DNA of 64,000 bases from Chengkuizengella sp. SCS-71B (GTDB taxonomy: Bacteria; Bacillota; Bacilli; Paenibacillales; KCTC-33759), in NCBI RefSeq assembly GCF_040100845.1, contig NZ_JAZHSH010000001.1, forward strand, positions 2,340,501 to 2,404,500, given 5' to 3'. Position numbers and translations under genes: made by a program. The notes under the pieces are model-generated. The model made no database searches, was not told where the DNA came from, and saw only the letters and a program-made list of their open reading frames with translations. This document shows, piece after piece, positions 51,560 through 59,866 of the stretch. Every line of letters starts with the position of its first letter. Position 1 is the first letter of the stretch.

Positions 51560-53179
51560 TTAGAGTTGATGTTTTTGTTTAGCAGTATCGTAATTACCAA
51601 TATACTTAAAAATTTTACCATTTTCAAGCCAGTATGTTTGATCAAAACAACGATTTAATAAATAGCGATCATGAGATACACATAAGATAGTTCCTTCAAA
51701 TTGTTCCAAAGTCTCCTCTAAAACTTCTCGAGAATCAATATCTAAATGGTTAGTTGGTTCATCTAAGATGATGAAGTTCATGTTTTGGTTCATTAGCTGT
51801 GCAAGCCTTACTCGCATTCTTTCTCCACCGCTTAACTGACTTACTTTTTTAAAAACGGAATGTCCATAAAACATAAATTTGGCTAAAATATGTCGAGCTT
51901 CTGCTTCTGTCACATGAACCTGCTCTCTGAATAAATCAATGAGTCTTCCTTCATGTTGATTTTTAAACACGTGTTGAGATAAATAACCGATTCTAACATT
52001 GCTGCCTATCTGGACCGAACCTTCATCTGGTAACATTTCATCCAAAATCATTTTTAGTAAGGTTGATTTTCCACTTCCGTTGTTCCCAATTAAAGCAATG
52101 CGATCTTGATAACGTACTGAAAAAGATAATTCTTTAAAAAGAACATTTTCATTAAAACCTTTTGTGACATTTTCAATCTTCACCACCTCTTTGCCACTTC
52201 GTTCTTTCATTTGAAGATCAAATTTCATTTTTGTATTTTCTAATTTCGGTTTTTTAATCTTTTCCATACGTTCAAGTGCTCTTTCCATGTTTTTGGCTCG
52301 CTTATACAATTTTGCATTTGGCGGGTTCGCTCGATTTGCCCATTCCCTGAGTTGTTTAATGGTTTCTTTCATTTTTTTGATTTTTTTCTGCTGTTCTTGA
52401 AATGCAGCGAATTGATTTAAAAGCCTTTTTTCCTTTTCTTCTACATAATAAGAATAATTTCCATAATACGTTTGAAGCTCTCCATCTTCTATTTCAATCA
52501 TTTTCATAACGACTTCATCTAAAAAATAACGGTCATGCGATACAATGATGACTGTTCCTTGATAGGTTTTCATAAAACTTTCTAACCATTGTAATGCTTG
52601 AATATCTAAATGATTGGTAGGTTCATCTAACAATAATAATTCAGGTTTTTTTAATAATATTAGACCCAAACCAATTTTTGTTTGTTCTCCACCACTACAT
52701 TTTGAAAATGGTTGATCCAACAAAGAAGTGATCCCTAAACCGTTACAGATCTTCATAAGATATGCTTCCATTTCATAACCTCCCAATTTAGTAAAAACTT
52801 CTTGCATATCCCCATATTGCTTCAATAACTTTTCTAAATTGTGTGCATCTGTTTCCATTTTTTCTTCGATAACTCTCATTTTTTTATTTAACTCGTTGAT
52901 CTCTTTAAAAGCTCCACACAATACATCCCTAACGGTCTCCTCTTCATCAAAAGATGGTATTTGTTCAAGGTAACCAACTTTGGCTTCTTTTTTAATATGA
53001 ATTTTGCCTTCATCACAAGGTTCAATGCCAGATATGAGTTTTAAAATGGTTGTTTTACCACTCCCATTTGTCCCTACTAAACCAATACATTCTCCTTCTT
53101 TGACTTCAAATCTTAATTTTTCAAAAATCATGTTTCCACCTAAAGTTTTACTTACATCATCAAATGCACAAACAATCAT
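51560..53179 (-). CDS. ABC-F ATPase, antibiotic-resistance (ribosome-protection) type
   Basis: The start MIVCAFDDVSKTLGGNMIFE at 53179 has GAAAGGAGA upstream; an in-frame ATG at 53305 has no site. Two ABC domains in 539 residues: Walker A GTNGSGKTT and GNNGSGKST, signatures CSGGEQTKIGL and LSGGERMRVRL, Walker B LLLLDEPTNHLD and FIILDEPTNHLD. The charged linker (AKLYKRAKNMERALERMEKI) contacts the ribosome in this family. No membrane segments. Length and attenuator upstream fit VmlR/Lsa/Vga-like proteins that release ribosome-bound antibiotics, but a housekeeping ABC-F is possible. Confidence 0.85.
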   Translation of the reverse strand: MIVCAFDDVSKTLGGNMIFEKLRFEVKEGECIGLVGTNGSGKTTILKLISGIEPCDEGKIHIKKEAKVGYLEQIPSFDEEETVRDVLCGAFKEINELNKKMRVIEEKMETDAHNLEKLLKQYGDMQEVFTKLGGYEMEAYLMKICNGLGITSLLDQPFSKCSGGEQTKIGLGLILLKKPELLLLDEPTNHLDIQALQWLESFMKTYQGTVIIVSHDRYFLDEVVMKMIEIEDGELQTYYGNYSYYVEEKEKRLLNQFAAFQEQQKKIKKMKETIKQLREWANRANPPNAKLYKRAKNMERALERMEKIKKPKLENTKMKFDLQMKERSGKEVVKIENVTKGFNENVLFKELSFSVRYQDRIALIGNNGSGKSTLLKMILDEMLPDEGSVQIGSNVRIGYLSQHVFKNQHEGRLIDLFREQVHVTEAEARHILAKFMFYGHSVFKKVSQLSGGERMRVRLAQLMNQNMNFIILDEPTNHLDIDSREVLEETLEQFEGTILCVSHDRYLLNRCFDQTYWLENGKIFKYIGNYDTAKQKHQL

Positions 53180-53203
53180 TTTAATTTCTCCTTTCGAAAA
53201 TAC

Positions 53204-53237
53204 AAAAAAACCATGAGTAAAAATCAACCCATGGTTT
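53204..53237 (-). terminator. attenuator hairpin just before the ABC-F gene
   Basis: On the minus strand AAACCATG / CATGGTTT with a 14-base loop is followed by TTTTTTT and then, 20 bases on, by the ABC-F ribosome binding site. Terminators in this position occur upstream of antibiotic-induced ABC-F genes. Confidence 0.68.
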
Positions 53238-53340
53238 GAACAAACAAATTTATAATTAATCTTATACAGATAATCTAGAGTCCCTATTTTAAATATGGAA
53301 ACCATATTGATAATACGAAAAAGGAACCGTTTTTATAAAA

Positions 53341-53365
53341 ACAAAAAAGAGGGCAAATCGCCCTC
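53341..53365 (-). terminator. second attenuator hairpin in the ABC-F leader
   Basis: Minus-strand GAGGGC / GCCCTC with a 5-base loop followed by TTTTTTGT: a strong intrinsic terminator about 170 bases upstream of the ABC-F start and about 45 bases after the leader-peptide stop. Confidence 0.78.
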
Positions 53366-53406
53366 CCAATGATATTACCTGTATATTAAAGTTGGGTAAG
53401 AGATTT

Positions 53407-53541
53407 TTACATTCTGTAATATGATGTTGTTTTATTAAAAATGGACATACGTATCCCATTGAAAACAACACCAGCAAAAATTGCACGGACAATATACACA
53501 TATGATAAATATCCTGTGCGACCTTTTACAGAATGTAACAC
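53407..53541 (-). CDS. leader peptide upstream of the ABC-F gene (44 aa)
   Basis: GTG at 53541, six to seven bases after AAAGGGGGG, opens a frame M L H S V K G R T G Y L S Y V Y I V ending SYYRM and TAA. A 13-base sequence at the start (53,526-53,538) is exactly complementary to the 13 bases at the stop (53,407-53,419), so ribosome position on the peptide would decide whether this long stem forms and hence whether the following terminator is made. Translation is inferred from its good ribosome binding site. Confidence 0.6.
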   Translation of the reverse strand: MLHSVKGRTGYLSYVYIVRAIFAGVVFNGIRMSIFNKTTSYYRM

Positions 53542-53732
53542 CTCAATCCCCCCTTTCAAAATTAGAATAATAAAAACATATTTATCTTATCACATAGAAT
53601 TTGGGATTACAATGCACTTTCTATCCATTCTCAATGCAATTTTAAAATAAAGTTTGATCATTTTCTACTCATGTTATTCCATAATCGCACCAAATTGTCG
53701 AAAACCACTAGTGATTTTAGTTTAATACTTGG

Positions 53733-54116
53733 TTACTTCTGCACTATCTGTATAAGGTTGCCGCATGTATCGTCGAAGATTGCCATTGTGACTTCTCCCA
53801 TTTCTGTCGGCTCCATAGTAAACCTCACGTCTTTTGCTATTAACCCTTTGTACTCTTTATAAATATCTTCAACGCCAAACATTGTTGCTGGGATGCCATC
53901 GGTAAATATCTTCTTTTGATACTCTTTGGCGGCAGGATTGTCATTTGGTTCGAGTAAAATCTCTGTTCCATCCAAATCATCGGGAGAAACAAGAGTTAAC
54001 CACCTAAATTCTCCGACGGGAACGTCCTCCTTTTTTACAAACCCTAGCTTTTCTGTATAAAACGCCAGTGCCTTGTCTTGATCTTGTACGAATATACTAG
54101 TAACAATGATTTTCAT
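53733..54116 (-). CDS. glyoxalase/VOC-family protein
   Basis: Start MKIIVTSIFVQDQDKALAFY at 54116 after GGGAGG. The 127-residue protein has the VOC pattern DKALAFYTEKLGF and a late AIFDDTCGNLIQIVQ, as in glyoxalase/bleomycin-resistance/dioxygenase proteins. Metal-binding residues cannot be confirmed. Single-gene unit; substrate unknown. Confidence 0.85.
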   Translation of the reverse strand: MKIIVTSIFVQDQDKALAFYTEKLGFVKKEDVPVGEFRWLTLVSPDDLDGTEILLEPNDNPAAKEYQKKIFTDGIPATMFGVEDIYKEYKGLIAKDVRFTMEPTEMGEVTMAIFDDTCGNLIQIVQK

Positions 54117-54179
54117 ACTGTTGTTGCCTCCCTCGTTATTTTGATGTGCTAACAATCTCGGTTATTTTATAAAAGGTTA

Positions 54180-55337
54180 TTATATATTTATGGTTCTAGT
54201 TTTCTGTTCCCATTGAACTTGAAAACCTAAGGTTTCAGTAATCAATCGAAGCGGCACATAGATTCGATTATGTCTCTCCATGATTTCAAAACCTAACTCT
54301 TCCTCAACCCCATTAATTAAAACCTTTTGTTTATTTTCAAAATAAAAAATCATCTCTGTTTCATTTAAAGTTACATTCAATATTCCGTTAAACCAATGTA
54401 CTTGTCCACCTAAATGTTCCGTAATAAATCGAACTGGAACATAGGTTGTACCTCCTTCAGGATTCATCACCGGCTGAGCATCTGGAAAATCTACTTTTTT
54501 ATTGTTCACTTGAATATGTACTGGTTTTAAATTCAAATGAATGTTGTGAATTTTTTTAGTTATTTGAGCAATGACGCCTCTTACCTTTTCATATGGTACG
54601 CCCTTTGTCATTATCACAAGAATGTATGGATGTTCATCATATACAATTCCAACATCATGATAAATTAGTTCTAATGGAAGATAACCTACTTTATGCGCTA
54701 CATTTAATTCGCTAGCACCAGCAGGTATCGTGTCATTATAATCCGTATAAACAAAAACATCTAGCAATTCTTGCCCCAATAATTCATGTTCTTCAATAAA
54801 TTCATTTAATGATTTAACATAGGTGGCTAAGTCTTCTGCACTTAATCTATTAGATCCATTCGGAAAAATATTTTTTCCACCTATTTCTTGTAAAAAAGAG
54901 AGAAAGTTCGCTCTTCCCATTTTCTCAGTTAACATAATATAAGCCACATTATCACTATGTACAATCATCTTTTTTACTAAATCACGAATGGTATATTGTG
55001 TACCAAAAGGCTGAAATTGAATTACTCCACTTCCTTCATAGTAATGGTAAACTGAATAGGTTAGCTTTTGATTCAAGTTCAAGCTACCATTGGCAGCTTC
55101 TTGATAAATATATACAGCCAAAGGCAATTTTATTGTGCTAGCCCCAGCATAGACCTTTTCTTTTTGATAGGACATTGATGTTCCGGTTACTAAATTTTCA
55201 TAATAAAAAGCGATATTACCAATGGAATGGAGTTCGTCTAATAATCTCTCAGGTAATTTTTCTTCTTGAGCAAAACTATTAATTGTAGTAGAAAAGAAGA
55301 TTATAAAAACGAATAAACAATGAATGTAGATTTTCAT
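54180..55337 (-). CDS. class-A beta-lactamase-fold serine hydrolase fused to copper-amine-oxidase-N-like domain
   Basis: A 385-residue secreted protein (signal YIHCLFVFIIFFSTTINSFA). Residues 30-270 are a class-A fold: AGASTIKLPLAVY supplies the SxxK serine, HSDNVAYIML the SDN motif and AHKVGYLP the K-x-G. The Glu166 omega-loop motif is not clear. The C-terminal 110 residues (TTYVPVRFITEHLGGQVHWF and RIYVPLRLITETLGFQVQWE) are two repeats of the stalk domain common in Paenibacillaceae surface proteins. It may be a real beta-lactamase or a wall-acting hydrolase. Confidence 0.75.
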   Translation of the reverse strand: MKIYIHCLFVFIIFFSTTINSFAQEEKLPERLLDELHSIGNIAFYYENLVTGTSMSYQKEKVYAGASTIKLPLAVYIYQEAANGSLNLNQKLTYSVYHYYEGSGVIQFQPFGTQYTIRDLVKKMIVHSDNVAYIMLTEKMGRANFLSFLQEIGGKNIFPNGSNRLSAEDLATYVKSLNEFIEEHELLGQELLDVFVYTDYNDTIPAGASELNVAHKVGYLPLELIYHDVGIVYDEHPYILVIMTKGVPYEKVRGVIAQITKKIHNIHLNLKPVHIQVNNKKVDFPDAQPVMNPEGGTTYVPVRFITEHLGGQVHWFNGILNVTLNETEMIFYFENKQKVLINGVEEELGFEIMERHNRIYVPLRLITETLGFQVQWEQKTRTINI

Positions 55338-55657
55338 GATATAAATTTTTCCCCTTTTTTATTTAATTATACGATCAATATAATCATTATACATTAAATA
55401 ACTTCCTTTCTAGTTCTATGGAAAAATCATATTAAAAAAAGTTTTGTTCATCCTTTATGAAAACGTCTATTTTTAGTTCCAGCCCCTCTTCATTATATCG
55501 ATTTTAGCATTGAAGACATACAATAAGTAATAAAATCTAATTGAATTAGGAGGATATGGGAAATTCAAATGATGGAATGCTTAGGCATATGTGGATTTTA
55601 CATTCAGTTTACAATTTTATAGTTGCATTGCAACTTGTAAATAGATCATAATATAAA
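55338..55657. other. intergenic region upstream of aquaporin
   Basis: No gene seen. Contains the perfect repeat AGTTGCA-T-TGCAACT at 55,623-55,637, and just after it a possible promoter TTGCAA-18-TATAAA. Confidence 0.45.
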
Positions 55658-55700
55658 AGGATTCTAACGATGATATTGAAAAATAGGAATCTTTTTTTAT
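55658..55700 (+). terminator. attenuator-like hairpin upstream of aquaporin
   Basis: AAAGGATTC (55,658-55,666) pairs with GAATCTTTT (55,689-55,697; one G-U) and is followed by TTT. It stands about 30 bases before the aquaporin start codon and inside the predicted transcript, so it may control that gene. Confidence 0.45.
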
Positions 55701-55729
55701 CCATACATTTACATTTAGGAGATTAACTT

Positions 55730-56371
55730 ATGACAAAAAAACTAATAGCAGAATTTTTAGGCACTTACTTTTTAATATTAGCAGGTACAGGTGCTATAGT
55801 TACGAACTCGATTACTGGAGATTTAACACATGTTGGAGTAGCTATAACTTGGGGACTTGTTGTGATGGCGATGATTTATACATTCGGTCATATTTCTGGT
55901 GCACATTTTAACCCTGCTGTGACAATCGGATTTTTAACAAATCGAAGTATCGATGGAAAAGAAGCTGCTTTATATATTTCAACTCAGATTTTGGCTGGTT
56001 TGGCTGCAAGTACTACCCTTCTAATTTTATTTGGGAACATAGCTAATTTAGGTGCTACGTTACCTAGAGAGGGATGGTTGCAAACTTTTATCATTGAATT
56101 TATCCTTACGTTCTTTTTAATGATGGTTATCCTAGGTTCTGCCGTTCATGGAAAAGCTGTGAAGTCTTTTGCTGGAATCGCAATCGGTACTACAGTTGGA
56201 CTTGAAGCAATGTTTGCTGGACCAATCAGTGGAGCTTCAATGAATCCTGCCAGATCCATTGGTCCTGCAATGTTATCTGGAACGTTAGAGCATCTATGGA
56301 TATACATTGTCGCTACAACATTAGGTTCAATTGCAGCTGCAATTATTTATCAGTTTATACGTGAGAAATAG
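55730..56371 (+). CDS. MIP-family aquaporin / glycerol facilitator
   Basis: A 213-residue membrane protein with two NPA boxes (GAHFNPAVTIG and GASMNPARSIG) and six membrane segments. Second loop B/E half-helices and the short length fit bacterial AqpZ/NIP-type channels. Water channel most likely; selectivity residues not assigned. GGAGATT ribosome binding site. Confidence 0.93.
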   Translation: MTKKLIAEFLGTYFLILAGTGAIVTNSITGDLTHVGVAITWGLVVMAMIYTFGHISGAHFNPAVTIGFLTNRSIDGKEAALYISTQILAGLAASTTLLILFGNIANLGATLPREGWLQTFIIEFILTFFLMMVILGSAVHGKAVKSFAGIAIGTTVGLEAMFAGPISGASMNPARSIGPAMLSGTLEHLWIYIVATTLGSIAAAIIYQFIREK

Positions 56372-56410
56372 TACCATAGTTTAAAATCATAACAACTTCT
56401 TCAAAAAACG

Positions 56411-56439
56411 CTGATTTCATGTTGAAATCGGTTTTTTTT
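56411..56439 (+). terminator. terminator of the aquaporin gene
   Basis: CTGATTTCA / TGAAATCGG around a 3-base loop, followed by eight T. Confidence 0.82.
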
Positions 56440-56578
56440 ATTCCTAAATAAAAAGAAGGCTCATCAAACTTCAGAAAAAAGACATAAATGTTGAGACTTA
56501 AGATACATATATTAGCATGTAATTGTATTTTTTTTATATTATATAAATTATTCACAAGACAACAAAGGAGGATAAAGA

Positions 56579-58780
56579 ATGACAAAGCCTTTAGATCCAA
56601 AGTTAATTACTAAGTATGTTAATCAATTAGTGGTTCCCCCTGTATTTAAACCTTTCGTTGTAAGGGACCCAGCTACAGGTGAAGTACTGAGTCACAACTA
56701 TACAGTTTTTACAACTGGATTCAAGCAACAACTTCTTCCACCAGATTTTCCTGAAACACTTGTATGGGGTTACGAAGGTATTATAGAAGATGGCTCTTGT
56801 TTCAGTGCTACTCCAGGACCTACTTTTGAAGCTGTTAGAGGAATCCCCGTGAATGTTCAGTGGGTAAACAACCTTACTGATCCTCATTTTCTTCCAGTTG
56901 ATCCCACCCTACACTGGGCAAATCCTAATAATATGCCCACACCAGAACCACCATTTCAATCATTTCCACCGGGATATCCACTAGCCCAAAGTCCAGTTCC
57001 CGTATCTACTCACTTGCACGGTGGAGAAGTTAGATCTGATTCTGATGGTGGTCCTGAATCGTGGTTTACAGCTGGAGAGGAAAAAACGGGGCCTAACTTC
57101 ACTCAATCGCGCTTCACTTATCCAAACCAGCAGGAATCCACTACCCTATGGTACCATGATCATACACTTGGTATCACACGACTTAATGTTGTTGCTGGAC
57201 TTTCTGGATTTTACTTGTTGAGAGATCCAAATAATGATATAGAGCCGCTTCTTCCAAGTGGACCGTTTGAAATTCCTATCGTTATTCAGGACCGTTCATT
57301 TAATGAAGATGGTTCATTATTGTTCCCTAACATCGGTGTTAATCCAGAAGTTCATCCTTATTGGGTTAATGATTTTTTAGGCAATTCCATTATGGTGAAT
57401 GGTAAGGTTTGGCCAAACCTCGATGTTGAACGTAGGCAGTACCGTATTAGATTCCTTAATGGAGCGAATTCCAGATTCTTTAATCTAAAACTATCAAACG
57501 ATCAGTCGTTTATACAGATTGGTTCTGATGGAGGATTTTTACGTAGTCCAGTAACACTGACTGAACTTCTACTTGCACCAGCAGAGCGTGCTGACGTTTT
57601 AATTGATTTTTCAAAATTACATCCTGGAACTAAAATTATAGTAAAAAATGATGCTTTTGCTCCTTTTCCTGGTGGCAATCGACCAGATCCAGATACTACA
57701 GGGCAAATTATGCAGTTCACTGTGCTTGATACACAACCAGTACGACCAGTGAGGCTTCCACCCATACTAAATAACATACCTATACTGATTCCAGATGTTC
57801 CAAAACAAACCTTCACTCTAAATGTGGTGCGTGAAGAAACAGAACCTGGTCCTCGTGAATTATTATTGGACGGTCAAAGGTGGGAATCTCCGATCTCAGA
57901 ATTACCACAGGTTGGATCAACTGTGGATTGGGTTTTAGCTAATGTATCGGCAGCTACCCATCCTATTCACGTACACTTGATTCAGTTTCAAATGGTCAGT
58001 CGGCAGCTCTTTGACTCTGAAAGATACTTAGCGGATTGGGAAAGTTTAAATGGTAAACCTCCCCTCCAGCATCCAACGATCCCTTTAGATGTAGAACCCT
58101 ATCTTATAGGCAAACCTATGGAGCCAGATTTGAATGAACAGGGATGGAAAGATACTTTTCGAGCGAATCCAAATGAAGTCACCATACTTAGACTTCGTTT
58201 TGCGCCACAAAATATAGAATCAGGAGGTTCCAAACCTGGAGTAAATCAATTTTCATTTGATCCTACATTTGGTCCTGGATATGTATGGCACTGCCATATT
58301 TTAGATCATGAAGATAATGATATGATGAGACCAATGAAGGTTGTATCTGGTCTTATTCTTGAAAGCAATCCACAATCTTGCTGTGAAGTTGTTGTTGAGG
58401 GAAATACGCAGTTGGTGCCTCCAGCATTAAATAATGCTCCCATTTCAAACAATAAAACAATCTTTGCCGAAATAGAAAAAGTATGTCCTGAAAAAGTAAT
58501 TATTAGTGGTTTCCTTCGTAAGACGATAACCTATACTGCAGTCTTAGATAACGGAGTTAAAGAAGATACTACGATTACTGACGATCTTCCTTTTCAGTGT
58601 ATTATTGATCGAGAAGATGCAAATGAGAATGACTCTTTCATGATTACTGGTTCAACCGTTTTATGTGAGGTTTTCGCTAATACACAGAACTTTGGAGCAC
58701 ATTCTGTAACGAATGAAGAAGTAGCTTATAATTTTATTGAAAAAGACATCATTAAGGTTTGCATAAGAAAAAATCAATAA
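56579..58780 (+). CDS. multicopper oxidase, CotA-like, with extra C-terminal domain
   Basis: Copper motifs: THLHGG near residue 143, WYHDHTLG near 192, THPIHVHL near 461 and WHCHILDHEDNDMM near 570, giving T1 and T2/T3 sites. The oxidase body is similar to CotA (about 510 residues) plus N-terminal extension PKLITKYVNQLVVPPVFKPF. The last 130 residues (CCEVVVEGNTQLVPP, then EKVCPEKVIISGFLRKTITY and ANENDSFMITG) resemble the SPOCS/DUF3794-type beta domain of spore proteins. Likely a spore-coat laccase or manganese oxidase. AAGGAGGAT upstream. Confidence 0.88.
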   Translation: MTKPLDPKLITKYVNQLVVPPVFKPFVVRDPATGEVLSHNYTVFTTGFKQQLLPPDFPETLVWGYEGIIEDGSCFSATPGPTFEAVRGIPVNVQWVNNLTDPHFLPVDPTLHWANPNNMPTPEPPFQSFPPGYPLAQSPVPVSTHLHGGEVRSDSDGGPESWFTAGEEKTGPNFTQSRFTYPNQQESTTLWYHDHTLGITRLNVVAGLSGFYLLRDPNNDIEPLLPSGPFEIPIVIQDRSFNEDGSLLFPNIGVNPEVHPYWVNDFLGNSIMVNGKVWPNLDVERRQYRIRFLNGANSRFFNLKLSNDQSFIQIGSDGGFLRSPVTLTELLLAPAERADVLIDFSKLHPGTKIIVKNDAFAPFPGGNRPDPDTTGQIMQFTVLDTQPVRPVRLPPILNNIPILIPDVPKQTFTLNVVREETEPGPRELLLDGQRWESPISELPQVGSTVDWVLANVSAATHPIHVHLIQFQMVSRQLFDSERYLADWESLNGKPPLQHPTIPLDVEPYLIGKPMEPDLNEQGWKDTFRANPNEVTILRLRFAPQNIESGGSKPGVNQFSFDPTFGPGYVWHCHILDHEDNDMMRPMKVVSGLILESNPQSCCEVVVEGNTQLVPPALNNAPISNNKTIFAEIEKVCPEKVIISGFLRKTITYTAVLDNGVKEDTTITDDLPFQCIIDREDANENDSFMITGSTVLCEVFANTQNFGAHSVTNEEVAYNFIEKDIIKVCIRKNQ

Positions 58781-58796
58781 CTCTTTAAACAAAAAT

Positions 58797-58850
58797 CCCC
58801 AGAATAAAATGCTGATGATTAATTAGAACGATTGTTTTTCCATTCTGGGG
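58797..58850 (-). terminator. terminator of the DUF899 gene (long-loop hairpin)
   Basis: CCCCAGAAT (58,797-58,805) pairs with ATTCTGGGG (58,842-58,850); the minus-strand reading is followed by ATTTTTGTTT. About 90 bases after the DUF899 stop; also downstream of the oxidase gene. Confidence 0.6.
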
Positions 58851-58942
58851 GTGACAAATTACCCATATAATTAATTTGAAATCTTCTTCTGTTTCTTAAT
58901 TTCTAGCCTTACTTATTGTGTAGTGTAACCATAAGGTTATTA

Positions 58943-59650
58943 TTAGTTATAACTATCATGCCTTTGTAACCATGCCATACTATAAGGAAGATCTTCTTCG
59001 TTACCTCGCCCTTTTGGAACTAAGTCCATATATTGATACGCACCATTTACGATGTCTAAACCACGTGAATAAGTAGAATAAGTATGAAACACTTCACCCT
59101 GCTCATTTTTATAAAAGACACTGATTCCATGCGCCTCATCGTGAGGTGCTTCGACAGTACCAAAATTATAGAGCTTTTCTCCCTTTTTAATTTCATCTTT
59201 AGTAAATGAAACTTTATAATCTCGGTTAAAATCATTACTAAAGGATGAAACCCACTTAAAACCCCATCCCATACGCTTTTTATACTCCTCTAATGTGCTT
59301 AATCCTGCCTTAGAAACAGCAATCATTGTAATATCTCTTTGGTTGAGATGAACAATAGCTCCGTTAAAGTTATCTGCCCAAAAAGAACAACTCTTACAAC
59401 CTTCTTTTTCATTAGGTCCAAACATAAAGTGATAAACAATAAGTTGACTTCTTCCCTCAAAAAGCTCTTCTAGAGTTTCCTTACCATTTGGACCATCAAA
59501 CACATATCCCTTTTCTACTCTTACCCAAGGGAGTTCTCGTCTATCTCGACTCAATTGGTCTTTTTGAAGCGTAAATGCTTTTTCCTTTTCAAGGTGAGCC
59601 TTTCGTATTTCAAGCCATTCTTCTCTAGAAATTATTTTCTGATTATTCAT
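58943..59650 (-). CDS. DUF899 family thioredoxin-like protein
   Basis: A 235-residue protein with EWLEIRKAHLEKEKAFTLQK, then LPWVRVEKGYVFDGPNGKET, the standard opening of DUF899. It also has the CKSCSFWADNFNG site, where the pair of Cys is in thioredoxin-like position (CxxC). Conserved HGISVFYKNEQGEVFHTYS. Function in redox or detoxification is not known. GGAGGATATT before the ATG. A palindromic operator lies in its promoter region. Confidence 0.9.
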   Translation of the reverse strand: MNNQKIISREEWLEIRKAHLEKEKAFTLQKDQLSRDRRELPWVRVEKGYVFDGPNGKETLEELFEGRSQLIVYHFMFGPNEKEGCKSCSFWADNFNGAIVHLNQRDITMIAVSKAGLSTLEEYKKRMGWGFKWVSSFSNDFNRDYKVSFTKDEIKKGEKLYNFGTVEAPHDEAHGISVFYKNEQGEVFHTYSTYSRGLDIVNGAYQYMDLVPKGRGNEEDLPYSMAWLQRHDSYN

Positions 59651-59710
59651 GAATATCCTCCTCTTTATTATTTAAATTTATCATGATGTCAATCTAAAAT
59701 GTTACTTTTT

Positions 59711-59731
59711 AGTCACATATATAATGTGACT
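59711..59731. promoter_or_regulatory. palindromic operator upstream of DUF899 gene
   Basis: AGTCACAT-ATATA-ATGTGACT, 8-bp arms, flanked by GTTAC and GTAAC. It lies 60-80 bases before the DUF899 start. The regulator is unknown. Confidence 0.55.
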
Positions 59732-59866
59732 TTATGGTAACATATTTATTTTTACTTTGCAAGGGATATTGCATTGATTTATTAGTTCATTTATGAAAAA
59801 ATAGTAAGATGTGGATATTCTAATGTTTATACATCTTAATGATAGATTTTTATCAAGGGGGAATTT

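Noticed and set aside
53289-53501. Minus-strand 70-codon frame upstream of the ABC-F gene
   Set aside because: It runs through a strong terminator hairpin and has no ribosome binding site; the 44-codon frame at 53,541-53,407 is better supported as leader peptide.
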